A stretch of 64,000 bases of DNA, taken from assembly GCA_902787715.1 (NCBI GenBank), contig CADAHQ010000001.1:310001-374000 (forward strand), in the 5' to 3' direction. Under the pieces are notes generated by a model. That model was not told the origin of the DNA, ran no database searches, and saw nothing but the letters and a program-made list of their open reading frames with translations. Positions 35,538 to 43,742 of the stretch are shown here, one piece after another. The translations under genes were made by a program, and so were the position numbers. This DNA comes from an uncultured Lachnospiraceae bacterium (GTDB lineage: Bacteria; Bacillota; Clostridia; Lachnospirales; Lachnospiraceae). The number at the start of each line of letters is the position of its first letter. The stretch's first letter is position 1.

Positions 35538-36866
35538 TTATTTCTTGTCCTCGTCACGCTGCCGGATGAGGAATTTTAAGGACGTGCCCTCGAAGCCGAA
35601 AGCCTCGCGGATCTTGTTCTCCAGGTAGCGTGTATACGAAAAATGCATCAACTCTTTGTCGTTGACGAAGATCACGAAGGTCGGCGGCTTGATTGCCACC
35701 TGCGTGATATAGAACAGCTTCAGTCTCCGGCCCTTGTCCGACGGCGGCTGCTGCAGCACGGTGGCCTCCATCATGATCTCGTTGAGAACGCCGGTGCCGA
35801 TGCGCTTGTTCTGGTTTTCGATAACCTTCTCAATCTCCTCGAACAGCTTCGGAAGACGCTGCCCGGAAAGCGCGGAAATAAAGACAATGTCCGCGTAGGG
35901 AATGAAGGACAGAATCTCGCGGATGCGGTTTCTGTGCTCATAGATGGTCTTGTCATCCTTCTCGATGGCGTCCCATTTGTTGACGGCGATAATGATGCCC
36001 TTGCCCCGCTCGTGGGCGATTCCGGCAATCTTCGCGTCCTGCTCCGTGACGCCTTCGGTGGCATCGATCACCACCACCGCAACGTCGCACCGCTCCACGG
36101 CCGCAACCGTGCGAATAACGCTGTACCGCTCAATCTCCTCGGTGATCTTCGCCTTTCTGCGAAGGCCCGCGGTATCGATGAAAACATACTCCTTATGATT
36201 GAACGTAACCGCCGTATCGATGGCGTCGCGGGTGGTGCCCGCCACATCCGAAACAATCACGCGGTTTTCTCCCAGCAACCGGTTGACGATGGAGGATTTG
36301 CCGACGTTGGGCTTGCCGACGATGGCAATCTTCGGGCGGGTGTCCTCCTCTTCCCCTGCGGTGTTCTCCGGAAAATGCTTTACCACCTCGTCCAAAAGCT
36401 CGCCGAAGCCAAGCCGCGAGGACGCGGAAACCGGAATCGGATCACCGATTCCCAGATTATAAAATTCATAGACATCCGCTTCGTACTTCTGGAAGCTGTC
36501 CACCTTGTTCACACACAAAACGATGGGCTTGCCCGAGCGGCGAAGCATATCGGCGACCTTGCCGTCGGAGTCCACCAGACCCTCGCGAACGTCTGTCACG
36601 AAGACGATGACATCGGCGGAGGCGATGGCAATCTCGGCCTGCTCCCGCATGTGCTTAAGCATCGCGTCCTTGGTGTCCGGCTCGATACCGCCGGTATCCA
36701 CCATCGTGAAGGCATGCGAAAGCCAGGTCGCATCGGCATAGATGCGATCTCTGGTCACACCGGGATTGTCCTGGACTATGCTTATCTGCTCGCCGGCAAT
36801 CGCGTTAAACAAAGTCGATTTTCCTACATTCGGGCGACCCACAATCGCCACAATCGGCTTACTCAT
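35538..36866 (-). CDS. der: ribosome biogenesis GTPase Der (EngA)
   Basis: Double GTPase needed for 50S subunit assembly. The two G domains start with GRPNVGKSTLFN (residues 9-20) and GKPNVGKSSIVN (about 183-194), with NKVD and NKWD as nucleotide-specificity motifs; the C-terminal KH-like domain ends in GTSLKFLIRQR. Length is 442 residues, normal. The ATG overlaps the stop of the DUF512 gene (ATGA), so translation is coupled. Confidence 0.98.
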   Translation of the reverse strand: MSKPIVAIVGRPNVGKSTLFNAIAGEQISIVQDNPGVTRDRIYADATWLSHAFTMVDTGGIEPDTKDAMLKHMREQAEIAIASADVIVFVTDVREGLVDSDGKVADMLRRSGKPIVLCVNKVDSFQKYEADVYEFYNLGIGDPIPVSASSRLGFGELLDEVVKHFPENTAGEEEDTRPKIAIVGKPNVGKSSIVNRLLGENRVIVSDVAGTTRDAIDTAVTFNHKEYVFIDTAGLRRKAKITEEIERYSVIRTVAAVERCDVAVVVIDATEGVTEQDAKIAGIAHERGKGIIIAVNKWDAIEKDDKTIYEHRNRIREILSFIPYADIVFISALSGQRLPKLFEEIEKVIENQNKRIGTGVLNEIMMEATVLQQPPSDKGRRLKLFYITQVAIKPPTFVIFVNDKELMHFSYTRYLENKIREAFGFEGTSLKFLIRQRDEDKK

Positions 36867-38188
36867 ATCTCGTCGTTCTCTCCTTCTTCCACGAGGGATT
36901 CCACAAAATCATATCCTTCAGATTTTACTATACGCACCCGTGTTTGTAAAGCATTTTCAATGTCGGAGACCGTCTTGTCATCCAGCAGAACGTCCTCTCC
37001 GCTCCGAAGCAGATTCTCCGGCAAAATCAGCTTGCCGCGAATCTCGCGGCCCGACAGCTGTTCGATGATATCCTTCCCGGTCAAAAGCCCCGAAACCGTG
37101 ATGGTCTCCCCGAAGAAATGGTTGATAATCGGCACCACGGTAACGTGCAGGTTCGGATAAACTTTGCACACTTCCCCGCACAATTTTTCGATGGTCGGCG
37201 CAATCAAAACGCCCGTGGCAATCGTCGCTTCGTGCAGGCGGTCATCGCCCTCCCGGTCCTCCAGCTCCCAAGCGACCTCCTCGGTTAAGGACCTTACCAT
37301 GCCGACGCCGTTTTCAATCTGCGGATAGCCCTCGTACTCATCCTCCGAGGGAAGCGGCAGTCCGGCTGTTAAGAACCACTCATCCGAAGCGAACACAAAC
37401 CGCGTGTCAAAGTACTCCAGACAGATTTTCTGCCATTTGGCGATGATTCCGATGACCTCCCGGGACTCCTCCTTCGTAAAGGTCCGCAGCTTCGGCAAAT
37501 GCTCCCTGTATTTCGTGAGTCCCACCGGCACGACGCTTAAGCTCTGGAGGTTCGGCAGAAACTCCGTCAGGTCGTGGATGGTGCGCTCCAACTCCGCGCC
37601 GTCGTTATATTCGGGCACCAGCACAATCTGCCCGTTCATGGTGATGCCGGCTTCCTTTAGTCGCCGCATCTTGTTAATGATTTCCCCGGCAAAGCGGTTG
37701 TGCAGCATTTTACACCGAAGCTCCGGGTTCGTGGTGTGAACCGAGATATTCATCGGAGAAAGCTTGTAATAGCAGATCCGCTCAAGCTCCTCATTCGAAA
37801 CGTTGGTAAGGGTCACGTAATTTCCCTGCAAAAAGGAAAGCCGCGTGTCGTCGTCCTTAAAATACAGCGTTTCGCGCATACCCGGAGGCATCTGGCTGAT
37901 GAAGCAGAACACGCAGTCGTTCCGGCAGGAACGGTAGTCGTCCATCAGCGATTCCGCGAAGACAAGCCCGAGTTCCTCGCACTCGCCCTTGCGGATTGTC
38001 ACGTCCGTAAGCTCGTTATCCCTTACGTATGTGACGGTGATTGTTCTCTCTTCCTCCTCAAAACGGAAGTCCAAAACATCGATAACCTCGCGGCCGTTCA
38101 TGCGAAGAAGCCGGTCTCCCTTGCGGATTCCCGCTTTCCAGGCGGGGCTTCCCGGAATGACATCGATGACGGAATGCTCATGATTCAC
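36863..38188 (-). CDS. DUF512 radical-SAM protein with N-terminal PDZ-like domain
   Basis: A 441-residue protein with an N-terminal PDZ-like segment (about 4-75, IPGSPAWKAGIRKGDRLLRMNG), a Cys cluster CRNDCVFCF (about 93-101), fitting a CxxxCxxC [4Fe-4S] site of radical-SAM enzymes, and the DUF512 C-terminal region (ENGVGMVRSL). The start is a GTG at 38188 with AAGGAGGGG upstream. The gene overlaps der by four bases, a linkage conserved in Clostridia, which suggests a link with ribosome assembly or RNA modification. The reaction is not known. Confidence 0.92.
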   Translation of the reverse strand: MNHEHSVIDVIPGSPAWKAGIRKGDRLLRMNGREVIDVLDFRFEEEERTITVTYVRDNELTDVTIRKGECEELGLVFAESLMDDYRSCRNDCVFCFISQMPPGMRETLYFKDDDTRLSFLQGNYVTLTNVSNEELERICYYKLSPMNISVHTTNPELRCKMLHNRFAGEIINKMRRLKEAGITMNGQIVLVPEYNDGAELERTIHDLTEFLPNLQSLSVVPVGLTKYREHLPKLRTFTKEESREVIGIIAKWQKICLEYFDTRFVFASDEWFLTAGLPLPSEDEYEGYPQIENGVGMVRSLTEEVAWELEDREGDDRLHEATIATGVLIAPTIEKLCGEVCKVYPNLHVTVVPIINHFFGETITVSGLLTGKDIIEQLSGREIRGKLILPENLLRSGEDVLLDDKTVSDIENALQTRVRIVKSEGYDFVESLVEEGENDEI

Positions 38189-38226
38189 GATCTACCCCTC
38201 CTTATCCTTCGCTGTTTCATCCTTCG

Positions 38227-39051
38227 CTACTGCGGGCGGAGCATTAAAAAGCCCGCATTGCTGCCCCGCTTCCCCGCCGTCGCGCGGTGGGAAAACAGCA
38301 GGGCCGGTTCGCACATGGTGCATAGACCGCTAATGTATATCTGCGCTTCCGGGACGCCCGCTGCGGCCAGAGAAAGGGCATTTGCCTTCCAAAGGTCCAC
38401 ATGAGGCTTGCTTCCCTCCCGCCGGATTGTCACGGCCCCGCCATAGGCCTCATCAAAGACAACGGCGACTTCCTCTCCGACCTCAAAGCACTCCGGGCCG
38501 ATGGAGGGGCCGATTACCGCGATGATGTCCGCGGGGTCCGAGCCGTATTCCGCGGCAAGCTTCTCCACGGTGATTTTCGCAATGCCGCCCACCGTTCCGC
38601 GCCACCCTGCGTGGCACAGGCCGATGGCCCGCTTCTTCGGGTCGTAGAGGTACACCGGAACGCAGTCGGAAGTGAACACCGTCAGGGTTACGTTGCACTC
38701 GTTGGTGACCAGTCCGTCCACCTCGTCATAGGGCACTTCCCGTTCAATTCCGATGCCGCATTCCGAAGCCCCGACCCGGATCACATTGACCGAGTGGGTC
38801 TGCTTCGTGAACACCGCGGAGCCCTCCGGAACGGAAAGATTCCGGAACAGTCTCCGGTAGTTCTCGCGAACCTTTTCGGGGTCGTCTCCCCGGTTAAAGC
38901 CCAGGTTCATCGAGGCATAGATACCCTCGCTCACGCCCCCGAACCGGGTGGAGTAAGCGTGGCACAGAGCATCGTCAAATGCTTCCAACGCCGGGAACTT
39001 GATTACGCGTACACCCAGATCATCCGGGTCCGTGATGCGGTAGTTTTCCAC
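38227..39051 (-). CDS. pgeF: purine nucleoside phosphorylase-like, YlmD/PgeF (LACC1) family
   Basis: Multicopper-oxidase-like family protein (formerly called laccase domain), now known to include purine nucleoside phosphorylases and peptidoglycan-editing factors. The 274-residue chain has the metal-binding signatures KQTHSVNV (His), TSDCVPVYLYD (Cys) and LCHAGWRGT (His), and GPSIGPECFEVG. The start is a GTG at 39051 behind GGAGGAATTCC. It lies between yraN and the DUF512 gene. Which activity it has cannot be told from sequence. Confidence 0.92.
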   Translation of the reverse strand: MENYRITDPDDLGVRVIKFPALEAFDDALCHAYSTRFGGVSEGIYASMNLGFNRGDDPEKVRENYRRLFRNLSVPEGSAVFTKQTHSVNVIRVGASECGIGIEREVPYDEVDGLVTNECNVTLTVFTSDCVPVYLYDPKKRAIGLCHAGWRGTVGGIAKITVEKLAAEYGSDPADIIAVIGPSIGPECFEVGEEVAVVFDEAYGGAVTIRREGSKPHVDLWKANALSLAAAGVPEAQIYISGLCTMCEPALLFSHRATAGKRGSNAGFLMLRPQ

Positions 39052-39113
39052 CGGAATTCCTCCGTTCTCTACAGTATACAGGCTAAGGCCGGACGAAAGT
39101 CGTCCGAATCTCT

Positions 39114-39455
39114 TTAAAAAGCATCTTTATACAGCCGGATTTCGTATGCATCCATGGCGACGACATCGAAACGCACCGGCGTCTCGGGACTTAGGCGGTG
39201 TTCCCTAAGAAACCACCCTGCGGCTCTGCGGATGCGCTCCTGCTTGCGCCCGTCCACAGCCTCCTCGGGAAGGCCGTAGGAATCCGTGCGGCGGTATTTG
39301 ACCTCCGCGAACACAAGATATTCGCCGTCCTTTAAAACCAGGTCAATCTCCCCGGCGCGGCAGCGGTAATTTCTTGTAAACGGCTCGTACCCCTGCGCCT
39401 TCAGATACTCCTCCGCGCGCTCTTCCGTGCCCGAGCCCACAGCCCGTTTGTTCAT
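39114..39455 (-). CDS. yraN: YraN family endonuclease-like protein (UPF0102)
   Basis: Small 113-residue protein of the UPF0102 family with a restriction-endonuclease-like core: GTEERAEEYLKAQGYE, RNYRCRAGEIDLVLKDG and VFAEVKYRR (the acidic and Lys residues of the PD-(D/E)XK pattern). Role is unproven, probably in nucleic-acid metabolism. It follows rnhB by 47 bases, the usual rnhB-yraN order. The ATG is preceded by GGAGGACGGC. Confidence 0.94.
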   Translation of the reverse strand: MNKRAVGSGTEERAEEYLKAQGYEPFTRNYRCRAGEIDLVLKDGEYLVFAEVKYRRTDSYGLPEEAVDGRKQERIRRAAGWFLREHRLSPETPVRFDVVAMDAYEIRLYKDAF

Positions 39456-39502
39456 GCCGTCCTCCGATACTTACAGGCGGCTCCGGGGGCGCTTCCGTTG
39501 CA

Positions 39503-40258
39503 TTACACGAACGCGTGGATAAAGCTTCTGCGGTGAATCTCACACGGCCCCTTCTCGCGCAATGCCGCGATGTGTTCCGCGGATCCGTACCCCTTGTTTC
39601 CGGCAAATCCATACCCCGGGTATTTCGCGTCCATCTCCACCATATAGCGGTCCCTCGTCACCTTGGCAACAATGCTGGCCGCGGCGATGCTGATGGAATG
39701 CGCATCTCCCTTGATAATGCCCCGCTGCGGAATCGCAATGCCCGGAATGTGCACTGCATCCACCAAAAGCTGGTCCGGTGTCACCGAAAGCTTCCCGATG
39801 GCTTCCCGCATCGCGGCAAATGTCGCCTGCAATATGTTAATCTCGTCAATCACCTCGTGGGAAACACTGCCGATTCCCACGGCCACCGCCTCCTCTAAGA
39901 TGCGGTCATAAAGCTCTTCGCGCTTTTTCTCAGTCAGCTGCTTCGAGTCGTTGATATACAAAAGGTTGCAATCCTTGGGAAGAATCACGCAGGCTGCCAC
40001 CACCGGTCCCGCCAGAGGTCCGCGGCCGACCTCGTCGATGCCGCCGATGTACTCCCGGTCCGGATACAGCCGCTCATAATGCCACATCTCCTCCGTGCGC
40101 GCCAACTCCTTCTCGTAGGCTGCAAGGCGTTTTTTGCCGGTGGCAAGAAGCTTCTGTACACCGTCTCTGCCGTCGGCCTCATACTCCGCCAAAAGCTTCG
40201 CAAGCTCTTCTTCAGGGCATATTTTGATGCGGTCTCTGATTTGTGAAACGGATTCCAT
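39503..40258 (-). CDS. rnhB: ribonuclease HII
   Basis: Removes ribonucleotides from DNA-RNA hybrids and from misincorporation sites. The catalytic motif GIDEVGRGPLAGPVVAA is near residue 73; further motifs are DSKQLTEKKRE, GSVSHEVIDEINI and KGDAHSISIAAASIVAKV. Length is 251 residues, with a 70-residue N-terminal helical extension typical of Firmicutes RnhB. The ATG at 40258 has GAGGTGTG upstream and is 22 bases behind rbgA. Confidence 0.97.
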   Translation of the reverse strand: MESVSQIRDRIKICPEEELAKLLAEYEADGRDGVQKLLATGKKRLAAYEKELARTEEMWHYERLYPDREYIGGIDEVGRGPLAGPVVAACVILPKDCNLLYINDSKQLTEKKREELYDRILEEAVAVGIGSVSHEVIDEINILQATFAAMREAIGKLSVTPDQLLVDAVHIPGIAIPQRGIIKGDAHSISIAAASIVAKVTRDRYMVEMDAKYPGYGFAGNKGYGSAEHIAALREKGPCEIHRRSFIHAFV

Positions 40259-40280
40259 ATCACACCTCGTACAGGTTTCG

Positions 40281-41189
40281 TTATTTCTTCGTATAGCTTG
40301 CGATATCGGCGGGAATCTCCAGGGAAATCTGCCCGATTTTCACGTTTCGGAACTCATCCGTCACGATGTTCGCAGCCCGCTCCAGATCGGTCTCTCCGCC
40401 CTTTTTCAGGCATCCGCGCCGAACGGCAACCCGCGAGAGAAGCTCTGCTCCCGGATGCTCGCACCCTTCCGTGGACTCATCGATTCCGTAGTGCTCCGAA
40501 AGCATTCCCGGATACCGGTCCTTGATAAAGACCAGGAGCAGTTCCGCAAGCTCCGTGGTAATCAGAATCTGGTCGTTGATGGAACCGATCCAGGCGATTC
40601 TCCGGGCTACAAGCTGGCTCTCAATCTTCGGCCAAAGGATCCCCGGCGTGTCCAGAAGCTCCACCGATTTGTTCAGGCGGATCCACTGTTTTCCCTTGGT
40701 TACACCCGGTTTGTTGCCGGTCTTGGCAACGGCTTTGCCGGCGAAGCTGTTGATGAAGGTGGATTTGCCGACATTCGGAATTCCCACAATCATGGCCCGC
40801 AGCGGACGGTTCTGGATGCCCCTTGCGCGGTCCCGCTCAATCTTCTCGCGGCAGGCGGTCTGGATGGCGTCCGTCACGGCACGCAGTCCGCTTCCGCTTC
40901 TTGCGTTAATCGCGGCAACGGTGTACCCGAGCTTCTCGTAGTACTCCTTCCAAAGCGTCGTCGCCGCCGCATCCGCCATGTCAGCCTTATTCAGCAGGAT
41001 AACCCGCGACTTGCCCCCCGCAATCGAGTCGATGTCGGGGTTTTTACTGCTGAAGGGAATTCTGGCGTCCACAAGCTCCACGACCACGTCGATGATCTTC
41101 ATGTCCTCGAGCATCAGTCGCTTCGCCTTCGCCATATGCCCGGGATACCAGTTGATATTCGTCTGTGTCAACTTTTCCTGTTCACTCAT
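40281..41189 (-). CDS. rbgA: ribosome biogenesis GTPase YlqF/RbgA
   Basis: Circularly permuted GTPase that acts in late 50S assembly. The order of motifs proves the permutation: NKADM (G4) precedes GIPNVGKSTFINSF (G1, about 128-141), then DTPGILWP (G3). The chain starts NWYPGHMAKAKR, typical, and has 302 residues. Its ATG directly follows the stop codon of the GNAT gene without a gap; its ribosome site (AGGGAT) lies in that gene's last codons. Confidence 0.97.
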   Translation of the reverse strand: MSEQEKLTQTNINWYPGHMAKAKRLMLEDMKIIDVVVELVDARIPFSSKNPDIDSIAGGKSRVILLNKADMADAAATTLWKEYYEKLGYTVAAINARSGSGLRAVTDAIQTACREKIERDRARGIQNRPLRAMIVGIPNVGKSTFINSFAGKAVAKTGNKPGVTKGKQWIRLNKSVELLDTPGILWPKIESQLVARRIAWIGSINDQILITTELAELLLVFIKDRYPGMLSEHYGIDESTEGCEHPGAELLSRVAVRRGCLKKGGETDLERAANIVTDEFRNVKIGQISLEIPADIASYTKK

Positions 41190-41711
41190 TTATAATCCCT
41201 GTCTCTTTTTGCAGAAATAAACATCATCTACCTGATTTCCGTTTCTTTCAATTACATTCTTGTCTCTGTGATACTCCGTAAAACCAAGCTGAACCATGCA
41301 ATTGACGGATCTGACATTGTCGGAAAATACAATGGAATAAATTTCATCCAGCCCCAACACGGTAAAACCGTACTCCGTCAGCCCGTTGATGATATCTTTT
41401 GCATAGTGTTTTCCCTGCATGGCTTCGCGAATCGTGAGACCGATTTCGCCCCGGTTGTCTTCAATTTCATTAAATCCGCAATTTCCGATGTATTCCAGTG
41501 TTTCACTGTCATACGCCGAAAAATTATTATCCTCCTGATGCGCGTTGATCCATTCCATTTCCATCTCACGCGTAATTACTCTTTTTCGGGTAAACAGCAT
41601 GGAGGTTATCCTGTCATTATTCATCATCTCAACCATGGCATCGACATCTGTCGCATCCGGCTTGGTAAAGACGCATTTTCCGTACTTAAAGATTACTTCC
41701 ATGTTACTCAT
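41190..41711 (-). CDS. GNAT family N-acetyltransferase (RimJ/RimL-like)
   Basis: A 173-residue acetyl-CoA-dependent acetyltransferase. The acetyl-CoA-binding region is near REAMQGKHYAKDIINGL, followed by NVRSVNCMVQLGFTEY (motif of the RimJ/RimL branch). The start at 41711 (MSNMEVIF) overlaps the lepB stop by eight bases; a longer frame to 41768 lies wholly inside lepB and is not needed. The base composition is clearly richer in A and T than in the neighbouring genes, and the gene interrupts the usual lepB-rbgA adjacency, so it may be acquired. The acetylated substrate is unknown. Confidence 0.85.
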   Translation of the reverse strand: MSNMEVIFKYGKCVFTKPDATDVDAMVEMMNNDRITSMLFTRKRVITREMEMEWINAHQEDNNFSAYDSETLEYIGNCGFNEIEDNRGEIGLTIREAMQGKHYAKDIINGLTEYGFTVLGLDEIYSIVFSDNVRSVNCMVQLGFTEYHRDKNVIERNGNQVDDVYFCKKRQGL

Positions 41712-42297
41712 CACTCTTCTTGTTAAGGCTGTTGATAAAACCGAATTTGTTGGTGCGAATCCACGCACGGCCGATGATGTCGCTCTTCTTCACGTTGCCG
41801 ATGGTGGCATAGCGGCTGTCCTCGGAGTTGTTGCGGGAGTCGCCGAGAACGAAATACTCGTCCTCGCCGAGGGTGATCTCATAGTTGGCAAGACCCGGCA
41901 GAATCACGGTGTCCACGTTGGCAAATTCCGTAAGCGGCTCGCCGTTTATATACACGATTCCCTCCGAGATGCGGAGCTTTTCCCCCGGAAGCCCGATGAC
42001 CCGTTTGATGTTATAAAAGCAGTGCTCGCTGTCTCCCTGCTGGAACACGATTACCTCGTTCCGCTTCGGAGAACGGATGCGGTAGGTAAAGGTGTCGATG
42101 ATGACAGAATCCCCTTCCATGAGGGTCGGCTCCATGGAAGCGTCCACCACCGTGGTCTTCAAAACCGTGAGTTTAATGACCAGCCAGGCAAATGCGATAA
42201 CCGCCGCTACGGACACCACCCAGATGCTCACGGAAAGGCAAATCTTCAGAATCCGCTCTTTTTGTTCCGCATGTGTATAATCGTATCGCTCAGCCAC
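41704..42297 (-). CDS. lepB: signal peptidase I
   Basis: Membrane serine protease that removes signal peptides from exported proteins. The start is the GTG at 42297 (VAERYDYTHAEQK), behind GGAGGGAGAAC; a longer frame to 42555 would run through the promoter and has no support. Length is 197 residues. One membrane helix (about 21-45) is followed by the catalytic Ser in DASMEPTL and the catalytic Lys in YNIKRVIGLPGE; box E is FVLGDSRNNSEDSR. It has its own promoter at 42359-42387 and a hairpin just before the ribosome site. Confidence 0.96.
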   Translation of the reverse strand: MAERYDYTHAEQKERILKICLSVSIWVVSVAAVIAFAWLVIKLTVLKTTVVDASMEPTLMEGDSVIIDTFTYRIRSPKRNEVIVFQQGDSEHCFYNIKRVIGLPGEKLRISEGIVYINGEPLTEFANVDTVILPGLANYEITLGEDEYFVLGDSRNNSEDSRYATIGNVKKSDIIGRAWIRTNKFGFINSLNKKSDE

Positions 42298-42310
42298 GTT
42301 CTCCCTCCGC

Positions 42311-42328
42311 AGGCGGATTTCTCCGCCT
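42311..42328 (-). promoter_or_regulatory. hairpin in the lepB leader next to the ribosome site
   Basis: AGGCGGA pairs with TCCGCCT around GAAA, three bases before GGAGGGAG. The sequence TCCGCC could alternatively pair with the GCGGAGG just downstream and so mask the ribosome site. Confidence 0.45.
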
Positions 42329-42358
42329 TTTGAAACAGCAAGTTTGCATACATAGTTA

Positions 42359-42387
42359 AGTATATCAAATTGCGTCCGATTATTCAA
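42359..42387 (-). promoter_or_regulatory. lepB promoter
   Basis: TTGAAT (42382-42387), 17 bases, TATACT (42359-42364) on the - strand, about 60 bases before the GTG start. Confidence 0.8.
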
Positions 42388-42439
42388 GCAAACGCCGCAG
42401 AATACACGAAGAAAACACGGTATTTTCCGAATTCGCGCA

Positions 42440-42474
42440 AAAAGAAAAACGCGCCCGGGAATTCCCGGACGCGT
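42440..42474 (-). terminator. intrinsic terminator after rplS
   Basis: ACGCGTCCGGG and CCCGGGCGCGT form a long stem with an AATT loop, followed by TTTTTCTTTT, starting 13 bases after the rplS stop. It separates rplS from the lepB promoter. Confidence 0.9.
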
Positions 42475-42487
42475 CCCTGTTTTTTTC

Positions 42488-42841
42488 TTATCTAAGAACT
42501 TCCTTAACCTTGGCAGCCTTGCCGGTTCTCTCACGCAGGTACGTGAGCTTTGCACGGCGAACCTTACCGCGACGGATCACGGTGATGCTCTCAAGGATCG
42601 GGGAATGCAACGGCCAGGTCTTCTCAACACCGCAGCCGTTCGAGTTCTTGCGAACCGTGAACGTCTCGTGTACACCGCCGTTCTGTCTCTTTACGACCAC
42701 ACCCTCAAATGCCTGGGTACGCTCGCGGTTTCCTTCCTTTACCTTCGACAATACGCGAACCGTATCACCGACTGCGAAGGAATCAACAGTTTCCTTCATG
42801 TTCTCTTTTGCAAGAGAAGCCATGTACTCCATATCTGTCAT
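42488..42841 (-). CDS. rplS: 50S ribosomal protein L19
   Basis: Ribosomal protein at the 30S-50S interface. The 117-residue chain has the family text [28 protein letters not shown] and [32 protein letters not shown]. The ATG at 42841 has GAAGGAGGTCATAAC upstream. It is transcribed from its own promoter through a structured leader and ends at a strong terminator, although it lies directly behind trmD. Confidence 0.98.
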   Translation of the reverse strand: MTDMEYMASLAKENMKETVDSFAVGDTVRVLSKVKEGNRERTQAFEGVVVKRQNGGVHETFTVRKNSNGCGVEKTWPLHSPILESITVIRRGKVRRAKLTYLRERTGKAAKVKEVLR

Positions 42842-42916
42842 TGTTATGACCTCCTTCTATATCCTGCGGTCTTCATACTGCCGCTCATCGGCACAGCGGA
42901 ACATCGCGTCTCACGG
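42842..42916 (-). promoter_or_regulatory. structured rplS 5' leader, probable L19 autoregulatory element
   Basis: The 75-base leader can form a hairpin between CCGCT (42895-42899 on the complementary strand) and AGCGG (42881-42885), or an alternative one in which the same GCGG segment pairs with CCGC at 42866-42869. Mutually exclusive pairing just before a ribosomal protein gene fits an autoregulatory leader of the L19 type known in Firmicutes; the match to that family was not tested. Confidence 0.55.
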
Positions 42917-42922
42917 GTACCA

Positions 42923-42951
42923 AATATACCATATCCTTTCGGAAAATGCAA
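42923..42951 (-). promoter_or_regulatory. rplS promoter
   Basis: TTGCAT (42946-42951), 17 bases, TATATT (42923-42928) on the - strand, starting four bases after the trmD stop codon. Confidence 0.8.
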
Positions 42952-42954
42952 GCA

Positions 42955-43722
42955 CTATTTTTCATTTTTCGACGCTTCGTCATCGGCCCTTTTCTGCGCC
43001 GCCAAAGCCTCGTTGTAATACTTCTTCGCTTTCTTATCGAGAACCGCTCCCGCTAACAGCTCCGGCCGGTACATAAGGGTCCGGTCAATGGAACGCTCCG
43101 TCCTCCAGCGGTCCACATTTGCGTGGTGACCGCTTAAGAGAACCTCGGGAACCGCCTCGCCTCGCCACACCTCGGGCCTTGTGTACTGCGGGTATTCCAG
43201 AAGATTGTTTTCAAAACTCTCGGTCTCGCCGCTCTCCTCGTTTGTGAGAACCCCGGGAACCATGCGGGCAATGGCGTCAATCATCACCATCGCCGGAAGT
43301 TCCCCGCCGGAGAGCACATAGTCGCCGATGGAGACCGGGTCGGTCACATATCGGGAAAGCACGCGCTCGTCCACGCCCTCGTAGTGGCCGCACAAGAACA
43401 CAAGCTCCTCTTCCTTTGCAAGCTCCTTGGCCATGTCCTGGTTGAAGACACGTCCCCAGGGCGTCAGATAAATCAGGCGTTTCTTCGGGCCGCCGGCGCA
43501 GATGTCCTCGTAGCATTTGGCGATTGGCTCCGCCGCCATCACCATGCCCGCGCCGCCGCCGTAGGGGTAGTCGTCCACATGGCGGTGCTTATCCTCCGAG
43601 TAATCCCGGATGTTGACCGTGGAAAGCGAGATGATTCCGGCGTCCATGGCCCGGCCGAGGATGCTTGTGTGCAGCCCCTGCTCAATCATCTCGGGAAACA
43701 GTGTCATCACATGAAACTTCAT
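42955..43722 (-). CDS. trmD: tRNA (guanine-37-N1)-methyltransferase
   Basis: SPOUT-class enzyme that methylates G37 of tRNAs and prevents frameshifting. The start at 43722 gives MKFHVMTLFPEM, typical; a GTG five codons upstream is ignored because AGAGGTG is well placed for the ATG. Knot-region signatures are LTPWGRVFNQ, LCGHYEGVDERV, SIGDYVLSGGELPAM and PQYTRPEVWRG. The 255-residue chain has a Lys/Ala-rich helical end typical of some Clostridia. It follows rimM by 20 bases. Confidence 0.97.
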   Translation of the reverse strand: MKFHVMTLFPEMIEQGLHTSILGRAMDAGIISLSTVNIRDYSEDKHRHVDDYPYGGGAGMVMAAEPIAKCYEDICAGGPKKRLIYLTPWGRVFNQDMAKELAKEEELVFLCGHYEGVDERVLSRYVTDPVSIGDYVLSGGELPAMVMIDAIARMVPGVLTNEESGETESFENNLLEYPQYTRPEVWRGEAVPEVLLSGHHANVDRWRTERSIDRTLMYRPELLAGAVLDKKAKKYYNEALAAQKRADDEASKNEK

Positions 43723-43742
43723 CGCGGCACCTCTCACTCAAC

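Noticed and set aside
35643-37160. Open frame of about 505 codons on the + strand opposite der
   Set aside because: der has all motifs of its family in the opposite direction; the + frame is open because of GC-rich codon use and has no ribosome site or family text.
42298-42555. Extended N-terminus for signal peptidase I
   Set aside because: It would include the promoter, the leader hairpin and the rplS terminator, and has no ribosome site; the GTG at 42297 does.
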